Shown here one piece after another: positions 1 to 11,107 of a stretch of DNA of 64,000 nt. Where the stretch lies: NCBI GenBank assembly GCA_014218235.1, contig CM024753.1:186534348-186598347 (forward strand), read 5' to 3'. Position numbers and translations under genes: made by a program. How positions within the stretch are numbered: position 1 is the stretch's first letter; each line of letters begins with the position of its first letter. The notes under the pieces are model-generated. The model saw nothing but the letters and a program-made list of their open reading frames with translations, was not told the DNA's origin and made no database searches. The DNA comes from Colocasia esculenta. Its lineage: Eukaryota > Streptophyta > Magnoliopsida > Alismatales > Araceae.

Positions 1-2167
1 GATCCTTGAGCTTTTTAGGGAGTTTGTTCAAGATAATGGCACTCACAGTTTCTGGAAGAATGATTGTTTCAGTTTTATTTCTCATTTCACGTTTTGGAGT
101 GCACATTTCTTTTAAGAATTTGGCATAAGCAGGCACATGCTTAATGACATCCAAAAGAGGAATGTTGACATGAACTTGCTTAAACAATTCCAAGAGTTCT
201 TCATTACCAGTTTGTTTGTTTTTGGATTTTGGCTTTAATGCTTCAGGAAAAGGAACTCTTGGAATGTAGCAGCTTGGATCCTCATTGGCTTTGATTTTGT
301 CTAGAGGTTCTTCAATCATTTTCTCTTTTCCCTTGGATTTTTCTTTTTCAATATTTTCTTCACTCTCTTCCTCAATCTCAATTTCATTTTCTTTATCCTT
401 ATTCAATGTTGACATGTGAGGGTGAGGATTTGTTCTGATTTTCCCACTTCTTAAGGTTAACACAGCTTTCACATTTTCTACTTGGGAGCCCCCAGCTTGG
501 GTAGGAGGATGGTCCTCTTGTATAGGTTGATTTTGAAATTGTGGTGCTGGAATATTCTGGACAAAAGCTTGTTGTTGGTTTTGTGGTGGAGGTACATTTG
601 GTCTAACAAGTGGTGGTATGTACCCCTGGCCCTGATGGTATTGATAGAATTCGGGAGGGTTGTTCCTTGGGTTTGCTACAGCTTGACTTGGCAATTGCCC
701 AGACTCCCTCCTTTGACATACGTCAGCAATTTGGTACTCTAACCTTGCAAAATTTTGTTGAAAATTTTGATTTTGAGTTTGATATTGAGTTTGTTGTTCT
801 TGCACAGTTTGGCATAGAGTCGCCATCATGTTTTGGAGTTGGTTCATTTTATCATCCCAATTGGGTTGAGGAGGTGGTGGTTGATTCAATGAAGGTTGTT
901 GGAAATTTGTGTGAGCAAATTGATTGGAATTTTGATTTCCCTGGTATTGTGGAGGTTTTGAGTTAGAAGATTGGCCAAATCCCGAATTTTGATTGGGATA
1001 GGATTGACCGTACATGGATTGCTTGAAGGCAAGTTGGGAAACTTGTTCAGATTGATTTTTCCAAGAAAAGTTCGGATGGTTCCTCCAACCAGGGTTGTAT
1101 GTGTTAGAGTATGGATCATAGGAAGGTTTGTAGAAGCCTTGAGCAGCTTGGACTTGTTCCTGAATGAAAGGAGGTAATTGGGCAATAGTGGGACAAGCAT
1201 CGGTGGGATGAGCTGGGCTAGCACACATAGCACAAGTTTCAGGTTGTTGAGAAAAATTGGGTGTGGCTTGCCCAGTCAAAGATAATAATTGATCAAATTT
1301 CTGTTCCAACTTCTGCTCCAATCTTTGGTCAAGTCTAGCTATCAGATCTTCTACCCTAGAGTCTGGTTCCCCTCTTCCTCTTACTTCATACATCCCTGCC
1401 TTCTTCACAGGTCCTAACGCTCTCTCATAAGAGTAGAGTGAGGCATGATTGATAGAGTTCTCACTCAATGTTTCAAAAAGATTATATGCCTCATCCTCAC
1501 TCTTAGTCATGAATGCTCCCCCACACGAAGCATCAACCATTTGCCTATTCGATTCAGTTAAACCTTCATAAAAAGTTTGAACTATTTGCCACCTCGACAA
1601 ACCATGTTGGGGGCATTTTCTAAGCAACTCCTTTAGTCTTTCCCATGATTCATACATTAATTCTCCCGGGTGTTGGGAAAATCCAGTGATTGCTCTTCTC
1701 ATGGTGTTTGTTCGACCAATGGGGTAATTTTTTTTTAAAAATTCCTGCTGCATTTCTGGCCATGTTGTAATGGTTCTCCCTATGGTTCCCAACCAATGTT
1801 TAGCATTGTCTTTTAAGGAGAATGGAAATAGGGTCAACCTTAAGGCATTTTCAGTGAAGTTTTGGATCCTCACAGTGGAACAAATCTCTATGAATTCATC
1901 TATATGCCTGTAAGGGTCTTCATTGGGATTGCCATAAAAGGATGGCAACATCTGAATGGTTCCAGGTTTGATCTCAAAATGATTTGCCGGAATTTCCGGC
2001 CTGATACAAGTAGCATGTTGATAGTTAGAAGGAATAAAATATTCCTTCATCTGTTTGGGTGCAGCCTCTTCTAAATTTCTAGCAACTTGGTTCTGATTTT
2101 GGTTGGCTATCCTATGAAAGAATTTTTCAATCTTGTCTATAGGTTGAGCCAAATCTACGTTGAATGA
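1..2167 (-). CDS. gag: Athila-like gag polyprotein, partial at left edge
   Basis: An open frame without a stop runs on the minus strand from just below a TGA at 2168-2170 to base 1, about 722 codons. The first in-frame ATG is at 2050-2048, but homologous-looking sequence (DLAQPIDKIEKFF) precedes it, so the N terminus may be damaged by that TGA. The capsid-like retrotransposon gag region spans roughly 2050-1450 (FYGNPNEDPYRHIDEF; LFPFSLKDNAKHWL). It is followed by a Gln/Asn/Pro-rich linker (about 1300-500) and a conserved C-terminal block VNIPLLDVIKHVPAYAKFLK near 180-120 that leads into protease in intact elements. The protein packages the element RNA. A long uninterrupted frame contrasts with the decayed Tat copy next to it, suggesting a younger insertion. 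Confidence 0.8.
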
Positions 2168-3333
2168 TCATCTACCAAGCATGCACAGCTAGAGAGCCCT
2201 CTATTTATGATTTTTGATTTTTTTAAAGATTTTTATTGATTTTTGATGAATTTTTAAACAAACACAAACAATCAAAACACTTTTCAAATCAAATTAACAT
2301 ACACACTAAGTGTTCCTTGGACTTATGTTATTTTTCTCAAAATCAGATTTATACTTGCTTAAATCCAATTCTAACTCTTCTTGTACCGGCCAGGTAAGAG
2401 GTGGAGTAGAGGGAGGCCCCCCTTGCTTTCGCAAGGACCCAATTAGATAACCTCTGACTCACTTAAGCGTAAGCTCTTTAACCTCTAATCCTAGACACCA
2501 GACTTAAAGAGAAGTTTGAATTTAAGAAAGGACAAATCTAATTAAGAACCCTAGGGCCAAGTCTACTGATTTTTATTAAAAGTTTGGGCAAATGCAAAGA
2601 TGTGAAAATTTTTGTGATTTTTGGGCAAAGGAAAGGGTGATGAAATCCCTCACCTTATCTTTTTATCTAATGGGTTAAGCCCTTAAGCAGTCCCAATTAC
2701 AATTATGAAATGCAACAGATCAAGTTTGAAACAAGGGTTTTCTAATGCTAAGTCTAATGCATGAAACAAGTGGTGGAAGTCTTACCTTTCCCCCGCTCTC
2801 TTCAATGCAAGAAAAAAAAATGAAATGACAATTAAAATGATGAATGTCCTCAAACATGTGTTTCTAATCTTGAGAGGATGGAAATTTTATTTACAAACAA
2901 ACGGCTAACATGAAAGAGCGATTTGAAAATTTTTTAAAATTTAGATTTTTTTATTTATTTTTATTTAGTTTTTGAACTAAATGAAATGAAGGTAAGAAAA
3001 TATAAAGTGGTACTATAAGCTAATTCCAAACCACACAAACCACAAAAAGAGTCCAATTATTACATGCCAACAAGAAAGAAATCTCTGTACATAAACAGAG
3101 AATACATCAAAACCTCACTACAAGCTTCTCTCACACTCCTCTATCTAAAATTCTGAATTAAAAGAGAATAAGAAATGAAATCAGCAAGCTCCCTCCAATG
3201 GGCTTCAAGTGCCAAGCCCAATCTCCAAGTTCCACTCCTTGTGCAAATCTGAAATAAAAGCCCAACAAAAAGTCAATAGAAGCCCAATGCAAATAAGATC
3301 AAATGAAAGCAAATTAAATCAAACTCTAATGCC
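2168..3333 (-). other. Athila-like 5' untranslated leader between primer site and gag
   Basis: About 1.17 kb of A/T-rich sequence between the primer-binding site and gag, with stops in all frames I followed. Long leaders are common in Athila-like elements. The short open stretch at 3209-3565 runs antisense across the primer site and has no recognisable domain. I see no convincing gene here. Confidence 0.6.
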
Positions 3334-3351
3334 TCCCCGGCAACGGCGCCA
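3334..3351 (-). other. Primer-binding site complementary to tRNA-Asp 3' end
   Basis: On the minus strand this reads TGGCGCCGTTGCCGGGGA, which matches the complement of the plant tRNA-Asp 3' end including CCA. It starts three bases inside the LTR end (CGCGATCA, then TCT, then TGGCGCC). This fixes the element orientation and the inner LTR border at 3355. Confidence 0.92.
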
Positions 3352-3354
3352 AGA

Positions 3355-5899
3355 TGATCGCGCGGCATTGTTGACTGTGCACTCTCGTTGTTCAAAGTTC
3401 ATTGCACAGATCAATATGCGCACTTCCTCTAAACTGTCTCACAAAATTAAAATCACAAAGATGAACTCATACAATAGTGAGTACAGGTCATATCCACGGA
3501 GAGGCAGAATAAAGTTTGAATTAAAACTACTTCGATTTGAAATCTCTATCGATAATGCATTTTGACTTGTGCATTTTGACATGAAACAACCCAGATGAAA
3601 TAGTAGAATCTAAACAAAAGAAAAATAGAAACTAAATTGGATTGAGCTAAGCAGCACATAAGGAATGGAAATAGCACAGAAGAAATGGTAGAACAGTTAA
3701 TCTCCAATGAAAATTGCACCGAAGAAATTGGGTTAAGAAAGCTTGCACAGAAGATAGAAGAACGAAAACAATTTATTTGAATCTATTTCTCTCAGCCCAA
3801 TCCCCAAAACAGTAGAACTCTCCAATGCTCTCACTACTCGAGCCAAACCAGAGAATCCCCCAACAATCTCTGCTCTCACTGCTATGCAAAGAAAATACAG
3901 AAGAAGAAAGATTACAGAAAATGGAGATTAAAATCCAAGAAAATTCGAACTCTAATGCTTTGCTCTACTGCTTTAAAAAAAAAGAAACATTCTAAGAAAT
4001 CCAAACCAGAGAACTCCATTGATGAACATGAGAAAGAGAGAACATGAACTGATCTGATCTCCAGCCGAACCAGAGAAATGGAAGAAGTAAAAATTCAAGA
4101 CAAATACTGAACTAGCGAAGACGGGAAGAACATAAGAACAGAAAAAACTACAGAAAATTTATGTAATCCCCAAAACCCCCCTCCAAGATCTGATCAACAG
4201 AGAAATGAAGAAAAAGAAAACACTCAGTCTCTCCCATAATAGCCAACAAAAGATTGAAAGAAAACCTCAAATAAAAGCACCCATTCTTTAGTTCAAACCA
4301 AACGCATAAGAAAGATTCCAAGAAGAAAATTCAGAAATAAAATGGCAGTAATCACAACCAAACCCTTACAGAAGAATTAAAAAACTAAAACCCCCCAAAG
4401 TTCCCCTCACAACACCCACAGCTCTCACAGGAAGAACAAAAAGAACACAAAATTAAAGATCAACCAATCTCCCCCATTGCTCTGCGAAAAGGAAAATACA
4501 GTAGAAATGGCAAGAACTAAACTAAAATCTGAACTGGCTAAGCTCTCAATCTCTCACAATTCTGCTGAAAGAAAGATTACAGAAGAAATAAATGACAAGA
4601 ACTTAAAATCTTAAAAACTCCAACTCTCCTCCATTGTTCTGCGAAAAGGAAATTTACAGAAGTAAATGGCAAAGATTTAAACTAGGTTCTGAACAGGAGA
4701 ACCCTCAAAACATCTGAACTCGTCTCCCTCACTACTCTGCTCCCAAGAAAAAAAACACAGGAAAAAATGGAAACTACAAATCTTCAGAAATCTGAACCAG
4801 CAAACCCGGAGAAGAGGACCTGAGGTCCTTATATAGGCACCCGGGCATCCTGCTTCCTCTCCCGTCTGCACCAGGATTGCCAGCTCTGCTAGCCCGGACC
4901 GCCAGCATCGCACGACCTCCAGCTCAGCACGAATCGCCCCTGCTCCGGATGCGCACACCAGAGCTCATCCATCGCACTACTGCTGCTTCGCACGACCAGC
5001 TCCAGCTCAGCATCTGCCTCAGCACACACAGGACCGCGCACAAACCTGGCCAACCGCCTGCGCCATACCGCCTTCAGCGCACCTGGATCGCCTCCGCACG
5101 AGCCAGCAGCCCGGCCCCTGGATCGAACGGCGCTCCGCACGAGAACTCCTCCCGCCGCGCACAGCAGATCTGCCCCCTTGCATGCGCAGCATCGCTGGCC
5201 ACAGCCACGCACCTCCTGCATCGCCAGCCGCTTCACACCGCACAGCGCCCAGGAGATCTGCTCACCCAGCCCAACTTCAGCACCAGGCGCTCCTAGTCAG
5301 CAGCGCTAACCACGCCCCGGCCGCTTCCACCTGGCCACTTGGCCCAGCTCAGCCGCCTCCCTGCAAGCCCTCAAACCGCCATCAGCACCAGAGCGCCATT
5401 GCCCTTCAGAGCTCCAGCCGCCTTCTGCCCAGCCCTAGCTTCCCTGCATCAAATCAATTTGTTTAGCCTTCCGAAATCGTTACAGCAGTTGGCCACCTCC
5501 ATCTAATAAAAGAAATTAAAAGGGGTAAGTGGGTGGGATATTAAAATATTACTATTTATTGAATGAAGTGGGATATGATGGTATTGGTTGGGGTGTTAAC
5601 AATTTTTAGGTTGTTAACAATTTTTATTTGTTTTAAAAATTCACATTTATTTACTAAAAGATATGTACAACATTTATTTACAATTATCTTTTATTTTTCA
5701 AAGTGTATCTAATCTAAAAGCAATGATTTATTAAATGAAAAATCTAACATGTGTTCTAACCCCAAATATCAACTAACAAATTATTTATGGATGAAATAGA
5801 AAATAGAAATTAAAATCAATGTGCACATTATTTATAGACAATGGTTGTTTAAAATTACTATATGTATGAAATTTAACTCAAAAAATTATGTGGTTATCA
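3355..5899 (-). repeat. Athila-like 5' LTR (~2.5 kb)
   Basis: The inner border is set by the primer site; on the minus strand the LTR ends CGCGATCA. The best outer border is 5899, where the minus strand starts TGATAACCAC and Tat gag sequence resumes at once on the other side. TGAT/ATCA then forms a short terminal inverted repeat. The outer border is inferred, since the second LTR is outside the window. Contents on the minus strand: an A/T-rich start, a GC-rich block (about 5460-4840), a TATA box at 4835-4827, then an A-rich U5 full of CAGAG-type purine runs. The GC-rich block has open frames on both strands, but they look like compositional artefacts. Confidence 0.6.
4827..4835 (-). promoter_or_regulatory. 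TATA box of the Athila-like LTR
   Basis: Minus strand TATATAAGG at the junction of the GC-rich upstream block and the purine-rich downstream block. A perfect palindrome with one central base (AGGACCTGAGGTCCT, 4815-4829) overlaps and follows it, around where transcription should start. Confidence 0.6.
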
Positions 5900-7880
5900 C
5901 TAACCACCCCCTCAACAACAACAACAGCTGTTGCAGGACCTGGGGATTGTCCATAACCCCTTGTCGAACCACCCGCCAGCTCCCAATCCACCACAACAAC
6001 CAGCCTAAGTGAATCCTATCGTCCACCACCCCCCTCCTCAAGCGAACTAGACGTATGATGATGAACCCGATGTCCAGCAGATGATGGGCATTAACCACCA
6101 GTATCCTCAGCAATCTTAAACAATACAATCAGCCAACACGGCTCCCCAATCAATCCCTCCTTTAGTTTCCCAGGCCAACGCCATCATACTACCCATTGGC
6201 TCAACACCCGCTCCAGTCCCTATGCCCTCCATTATCCTACCACCTACCACATCCCTCGCTCCACTTGTCTCCGCGCTACCACCACTCGTCATAACCACTC
6301 CCACATCCATCATCTTGCCACCACTTGGGCTGAATCAACCCTCCGCCGCCACATTATCCTCCGCCAGACAAGCCACCACCCAACCAACTACCCTGCAGAG
6401 CGGACGAGTCTTCCGTCGCCCGTATCCACCCATCTCCACTACCTCCACCAGCCTAGGCATTCCCCAACAGGTCCTGCAGCCACCTCAGCAACAATCTCAG
6501 CAGCAACCACAAGACGAGGGGGTGATTGAGCTGCTACTCGGTACACATTATGATATCCTCAAGCATCTTGATCATGTGCCGGCTAAAATCTCCATACTGG
6601 AATTGATAAAGTGATCCAAGGAACATCAAGAAGCATTGAGAAATTTCTTGTAAAGGGTAGTGGTAAACAAGGACATGCTTGCCGATAAACTTCCAAGTGC
6701 ACTGGCCATGGTGACTCGTGGGCAGACCATCACCTTTGCCGAAAATGAACTAGCACCCCCAGAAGCCACGAGGCTCTCGCTCTGTGTTACCCTAGTCATC
6801 AACCATGTGGCAGTAGGGGCAGCATTGGTCGACACTGGGATGTCAATAAATGTCTGCCCACTGAGTACCTTGAGAGCCTATGATGTGTCAAAAGGGTTGT
6901 TGAAACCAACGCCGACCACCATAGCCGCGTATGACACCTCCAGGAGATCCTGTCATGGCATGGTAACGGTACAAGCTGAACTGGGGCCGCTAGCCATCAC
7001 TGTCGATTTCTATGTACTTGACATCGACCCCATGTTCAAGGCCATCCTTGGGCGTCCATAGTTAGAAGTGCTGGGAGCTGTTCCATCCACTGCGCACCAA
7101 TACCTAAAGTTTCCCTTCCAAGGACGAGTGATCAAAGTCAAAAGCATAGCCACTGCCCACACAGTTGATGCCATCCATGACACTCTACACCCAACCATGT
7201 GGCCTACCAACAAGCCCATTGTCTCAGTGTTGAACGTCAACTATCCTTGGGCCTACTCATTCCATTCAAAGCAAGAGGCCAGTTCCGTACAGGTCAATGC
7301 AGTCAAGAGGAAGGAGCCACTAGACACTAAGGGGTGGCAGATCATGATGAAACTGGGATATGAAGAAGGCAAGGGCCTAGGGGCAGAACTGCAGAGCATC
7401 ACCAAGCCCATTCCAGACATTGTAATGAAAAGCTGATGGGGACTTGGCTACAGGGAGAAGTCCAAGCCATGGTCAACTAGGACATCCACCCTCAAAGACG
7501 ACCGCCAACTACTCACATGGACACTCTGGTGTCACTTTGTCAGAGGCCCTACCCAACCTGGGTATAACACTGTGGTGGTCGAGGCAGAACTATCACAACA
7601 CGATGTTCATGGTAGGAATTTCTCTTGGCACATGGCTCCTATGCTCACATATAAAGCACTAGAAACACTCCGCCCATGAAAGAAAAGGAAGATAGGGGAC
7701 CCAGAGGCTGAATGGTACCGCTGGTTTGATATAGAAGACATCACTATAGCCTTCAGTTGCTTGTTCTGGGAAGAGGAGGGAATATGGCCGCCAGCTGTAG
7801 CCGAACTGCTAGATCCACCCACCTCCATCACATCCAAGAGGCAGTTGATGAGCGATGCTACTGACGTGGGAGATCCATAC
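5900..7880 (+). pseudogene. gag-pol: Tat-lineage Ty3/gypsy gag C terminus, protease and G-patch region (decayed)
   Basis: One continuous frame reads through the whole segment but is broken by eight stops (for example TAA 6006, TAG 6048, TAA 6117, TGA 6612, TAG 7059, TGA 7434). Landmarks: AKISILELI and SKEHQEAL (about 6580-6640), the linker typical of Tat gag-pol; retropepsin-like protease with GAALVDTGMSINVCPLS (D-T-G at about 6829) and ending AILGRP (about 7060); VPSTAHQYLKF; and a G-patch (MMKLGYEEGKGLGAEL, about 7346). The frame continues to DVGDPY at 7880 and resumes in the same frame after Sirevirus A at 19519 with IPYEEGKN. The absence of frameshifts alongside many nonsense changes suggests decay by point mutation. 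Confidence 0.85.
7876..7880. repeat. Target-site duplication of Sirevirus A, left copy (catac)
   Basis: The five bases left of the element (catac) match the five on the right at 19514-19518 (cagac) in four of five positions. Removing the element and one copy restores an open Tat frame. Confidence 0.8.
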
Positions 7881-8613
7881 TGAAAGATGTGCGGAATTAT
7901 ACAATATGGTAATCTAGAAGGGGGGTTGAATAGATTACTACCAATTAAAATATAATGACCTTCTTTTCGATGGAAACATAGACTTTAGATATTTCAAACA
8001 TAGTTTAAATTAAACTAAGATGTGTGTTAGTTGTAAGTAGATAGAATAACAATTTATCTAGCATGTGAAAGATCAACGTGCCTACTAAACACCTAGCGTG
8101 AAACGTTCAAACCACAGACACGATGATTTAAGGTGGTTCGGAGTACACAACTTGTGTATCCTACGTCCACCGTCCACACACACACGCAGAAAGACTGCTT
8201 ATCAGCAAGTTCACTCGCTACAACACACACACACTCACATTGTCTGATGTAAACCACGATCAGAACAACATGACAAACTTGAATCAAGCACAAGGACGCT
8301 TGACTCAACAACACACACACACACCAGATATGAAAAACAGAGATAAAGAAGAGTTCAGAGTTGAGATTTCAAATCCTGATGTGGAACTCTTCAGATGATC
8401 GTCCCGATGTGCTTCAAGCTTCGTCTTGACAGGTATCAGTTGATGGAGAAGCTTGAGAGATAGACAATCTGGCTTCAATCCCGTTCAGAGAATGTCTCTT
8501 TGTTTGCCTAGACAAACGGTTGAAGCAGAGCAGCAGAAAGATCTTCTCTCTTGAGACTTTGCTTAGGGTTTTGTGTTGTGGTTGCTTCTGTACAAAAATA
8601 ACTCCAAAGAGTA

Positions 8614-8624
8614 CCTTTTATATG
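8614..8624 (-). promoter_or_regulatory. TATA box of Sirevirus A LTR (3' copy)
   Basis: Minus strand CATATAAAAGG. The nearest box of the paired array (8710-8719) is 85 bp upstream. The same 85-bp gap exists in the 5' LTR (TATA 18876-18866, box 18962-18971). Confidence 0.7.
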
Positions 8625-8709
8625 GGTGTTCAAGTATGGAGAGTCGTGGTAAAAGGAAACACCCAAGTCGGAAACATATGGAGATCTCGTATTGAGATTT
8701 TCTCTTCAT

Positions 8710-8982
8710 CTGTCGACAGCAAGGAATGCATCTATCGACAGATGTAGACAGACTTGCAGAAGGCAGAAGGCTGGGCTTTCCGGGAGGCAGTTCCCTGTGT
8801 GGATCTGTCGACAGGCGACTTGAGTTTGTCGACAGGCACACCTTTGCCAGGAGCCTGTTTGTTTTGTCTGTGCAGATCTGTCGACAGACATCAGTGGGGC
8901 TGTCGACAGGTACATCTTACGAGTACCCTATTAGATCTGTCTATGCTGGGCTATCGACAGGCATCTTTGGGGCTGTCGATAG
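8710..8982 (-). promoter_or_regulatory. Four paired CTGTCGACAG boxes in Sirevirus A 3' LTR
   Basis: Boxes start at 8710/8732, 8805/8826, 8878/8900 and 8951/8973, i.e. pair spacings of 22, 21, 22 and 22 bp. Core GTCGAC is a perfect palindrome with occasional one-base variants (CTATCGACAG, TTGTCGACAG, CTGTCGATAG). The array lies directly upstream of the LTR TATA box. Repeated symmetric motifs upstream of the promoter have been described for Sireviruses; the GTCGAC core and strict pairing are what I see here. Confidence 0.85.
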
Positions 8983-9261
8983 GTACTTGTCTTTAGTGCT
9001 TTTCTTGATCTTTTGCTCTTGTTTTGATACATTGTCTTGCATGCAATCTCACCTACATTTAAGAGCATTGTTAGTGAGATAATGTGAACATTTAGATGAT
9101 CAAATTAAACATGTGATTCTTGATTAACATTTGCTTGACTTGTCATTCTTATCATGTTTCACACATACATATCACATGAAGTTGTATTGTTCATGAAATG
9201 CTCATTGATTGCTCATCATCAAAAACAAACATCTCAAATATAAATCCATGTAAACCCAAGA

Positions 9262-9277
9262 TTCTCCCCCTTTTTGA
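9262..9277 (-). other. Terminal polypurine tract of Sirevirus A
   Basis: Minus strand TCAAAAAGGGGGAGAA directly abutting the 3' LTR. It primes plus-strand DNA synthesis. Sirevirus B has the same tract at 47021-47035, also preceded by GTCATCA. Confidence 0.9.
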
Positions 9278-9320
9278 TGATGACAAAATTTCAATTAATG
9301 CACAATTAATGTAAATATGT

Positions 9321-9336
9321 TTCTCCCCCTTTTGAC
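9321..9336 (-). other. Upstream polypurine tract copy of Sirevirus A
   Basis: Minus strand TCAAAAGGGGGAGAA about 45 bp before the terminal tract, preceded by TTGT. Multiple tracts before the 3' LTR are a known Sirevirus trait. Confidence 0.85.
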
Positions 9337-9725
9337 AACATCCAAAAAGACACGTCATACACACATGAATAGAGCAAATAACTGAGATTTTCATTGAAGT
9401 GCAAGCATTACACATAGTTACAAAATGTAGTGACAACGTTACAAAAGGAATTGCAAGGAAGAGAATAACATGTCCAAGAAAGCAAACTAGCACATCAAGA
9501 AAAAGACCATGACCATGACTATGACCCAAACACAGTGGACACCTAAACTCTCTAAGCAGCATCATTGCCAGGCGGTGCAGAGGCCTGACGAATCTCCTGA
9601 ATCTCTGTGGAGAGTCTAGTAAGTCTGAGCTGAAGCTAGACTTAAGTATCAGCTAGTGCTTCAATGCTTGTATCAACAGTGTCCAATCGTTCATTTAGCT
9701 GCTCAAAGCCTATGGTCATTTGAAG

Positions 9726-10799
9726 CTACATTTGTGCCATTTGAGCAGTGATGAAATCTCGAAGAGAGAGCTCAACAGGCGCTTGGTCATCAGAAGCATC
9801 GCCATCTTCATCACCTGGAGCATCTATTGGCTCGGACTGAGATTCTTTATTAGCATCCTCACCATCATCAGCAACGTCATCTTCGTCATCACCCTCAGCA
9901 ATGGCCAGTCCCTTACCCTTGAGTTCTCGTGACACAACCCCATCAACCAATTTGTAGCCCATCCTGTGAGCAGCAATGATATCAAAGGAGCTACGAGACT
10001 TGAGGTTGGTCATCTCTTCCTTGGAGATTTGGATGCCGATGAACAAAAGAAGAGAAGTGATTGGACATGCATAAGGCATAGACCTATTGGAATTGCGAAG
10101 GCATACCCGGATGTGAGAGAGTAAAAGGAGTGGTAGGTTGACTTGTTCACAGTTAAGAAAGGCGTGAAAAAGGGATTTATGAATGGCAGTCACAAGTTCC
10201 CGACTACCATCCTTGGGGTCTATGATTGTGGTGAAGATGTGGTGGATGAGACGATGAAGAGGAGAGAAGGAGTTGGCATTCAGTTGCACACGATCTTTAG
10301 ATGAATCGTATGGCCGCTGAGTGATGAGTGTGTAGTACTCAGATGCCAAAGGATGATGTTGCATGATATCAATGCCAGTATTTGGAATTCGAAGTGCAAC
10401 GGAGAAAAGATTAGGAGTGATCAGAAACGGGGTGCCTTTCACCTTGGTATAAAGATCACCGTGAGTGGTTTCCCGGAGGTTGTTGTAGAACTCCGTCACA
10501 TCGGTTAGAGAGTACCGCTTGTGAGAATAGCATAAGGGAGACCAGCTCTGGGTGTCAAAAAGGGGTTGCAGCCCGGGAAACATGTCTTCCAGAGACACGA
10601 AATCAACGTATATGGGATGCACGAAATTGGTGAAGGTGCCATGAACATTGAGAAGTTGCATATTTGGAGGAATAAGTAGCTCTGGCAGCCGATCATCCCG
10701 ATGCTTCGTCCGACGCTTGGTGTGAGCCCTGGAACCCTCGTCGGCTTGGGGAGAACGAGGACGACGATGGGAGACAAGCTTCTTGCTCTTGGGAGCCAT
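9726..10799 (-). CDS. Sirevirus A ORF3: putative plant transposon protein-like, envelope position
   Basis: 357 codons starting at a true ATG (MAPKSKKLVSHRRP). The basic N terminus looks like a nuclear localisation signal. The central ~230 residues (GTFTNFVHPIYVDF; SRELVTAIHKSLFHAFL; MPYACPITSLLLFIG) resemble the putative plant transposon protein family (Transposase_32-like) by my reading of motifs. An acidic tail has SQSEPIDAPGD. There is no signal peptide or membrane span, so it does not look like an envelope protein despite its place between pol and the 3' LTR. Against the B copy (45550-46746) it is truncated: a TAG at 9726-9728 is followed in frame by a coiled-coil segment (FEQLNERLDTVDTSIEALA). 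It has its own candidate promoter upstream. Function unknown; a DNA-binding or regulatory role is inference. Confidence 0.75.
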   Translation of the reverse strand: MAPKSKKLVSHRRPRSPQADEGSRAHTKRRTKHRDDRLPELLIPPNMQLLNVHGTFTNFVHPIYVDFVSLEDMFPGLQPLFDTQSWSPLCYSHKRYSLTDVTEFYNNLRETTHGDLYTKVKGTPFLITPNLFSVALRIPNTGIDIMQHHPLASEYYTLITQRPYDSSKDRVQLNANSFSPLHRLIHHIFTTIIDPKDGSRELVTAIHKSLFHAFLNCEQVNLPLLLLSHIRVCLRNSNRSMPYACPITSLLLFIGIQISKEEMTNLKSRSSFDIIAAHRMGYKLVDGVVSRELKGKGLAIAEGDDEDDVADDGEDANKESQSEPIDAPGDEDGDASDDQAPVELSLRDFITAQMAQM

Positions 10800-10975
10800 C
10801 AGAAAGAGGGATCCCGGGGTAGAGAGGGATGTGAAAGGTGGAGGGAAACACGAGCAGGAGGAGACACCCGAAGAGGCAGACTCTGCTCTGCGCCCTGGAG
10901 AGATAGGGTTTGGGTGAAGATGGAAGGAGGAGGGAGTGTTTGGAAGTGGAAAAGGGAGGAAAGGGTCGTGGGGGT

Positions 10976-10984
10976 CCTTTTAAA
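10976..10984 (-). promoter_or_regulatory. Candidate TATA box for ORF3 of Sirevirus A
   Basis: Minus strand TTTAAAAGG about 177 bp upstream of the ORF3 ATG. The nearest paired box ends 91 bp further upstream. Sirevirus B has TTTAAATAGG at the equivalent place. Confidence 0.5.
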
Positions 10985-11075
10985 GAAAGTGGGAAGGGAT
11001 TTGAAAGGACTGGGACCCACAAAATCCGCCCTCGATGGACGCCCGTTGGGCTTCCAAAATAGGTCCTGCCGCCGG

Positions 11076-11107
11076 GTATCGACAGGTGAATAGTGCCCTG
11101 TCGATAG
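11076..11107 (-). promoter_or_regulatory. Proximal box pair upstream of ORF3, Sirevirus A
   Basis: GTATCGACAG (11076-11085) and CTGTCGATAG (11098-11107), 22 bp start to start. They lie ~280-310 bp before the ORF3 ATG, as in Sirevirus B (45256-45287). Confidence 0.75.

Larger units (their letters stand above)
1..5899 (-). mobile_element. Athila-like Ty3/gypsy retrotransposon, 5' portion (continues off the left edge)
   Basis: Read on the minus strand, the order is LTR (5899 to 3355), tRNA-Asp primer-binding site, a long untranslated leader, then gag running off the window at base 1. The tRNA-Asp primer site, a gag ending in the conserved NKLPKKLKD block and the >1 kb leader fit the Athila branch of plant Ty3/gypsy. 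Protease, RT and integrase would lie to the left of the window. The outer end of the LTR abuts Tat gag sequence at 5900, so this element appears to have inserted into the Tat gag gene. Its target duplication cannot be checked because the other end is missing. Confidence 0.75.
7881..9261 (-). repeat. Sirevirus A 3' LTR
   Basis: 1,381 bp; near-identical partner at 18140-19513. On the minus strand it starts TCTTGGGTTT (TC instead of TG, a single change from the 5' copy TGTTGGGTTT) and ends CATCTTTCA. From the start it contains four pairs of CTGTCGACAG boxes (8982-8710), a TATA box (8624-8614), the copia-type block GTGGACGTAGGATACAC, short CA/GT runs, and a C-rich tract near the end. The LTR also supplies the polyadenylation region. 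Confidence 0.93.

Noticed and set aside
3334..3351. tRNA-Asp gene fragment
   Set aside because: Only the 3' 18 bases match and they sit beside an LTR end, so it is the retrotransposon primer site.
4677..5466. Several overlapping Ala/Pro/His-rich open frames on both strands
   Set aside because: They lie in the GC-rich part of an LTR, open in many frames at once, with no domain; compositional artefact.
5521..5880. AT-rich segment as a separate MITE between the Athila-like LTR and Tat gag
   Set aside because: No terminal inverted repeat with duplication found; it is more simply the outer part of the LTR ending at 5899 (TGAT...ATCA).
8710..8982. CRISPR-like array (regular palindromes separated by unlike spacers)
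   Set aside because: Repeats are only ~10 bp, are paired rather than evenly spaced, lie in an LTR of a plant element and have no associated genes.
8706..9082. Repeated Cys/Arg/Gln-containing small ORFs (CRQ, VDR, LST repeats) in the Sirevirus LTRs, also near 19000, 37100, 44000 and 47400
   Set aside because: They are translations of the CTGTCGACAG box arrays in different frames, not proteins.
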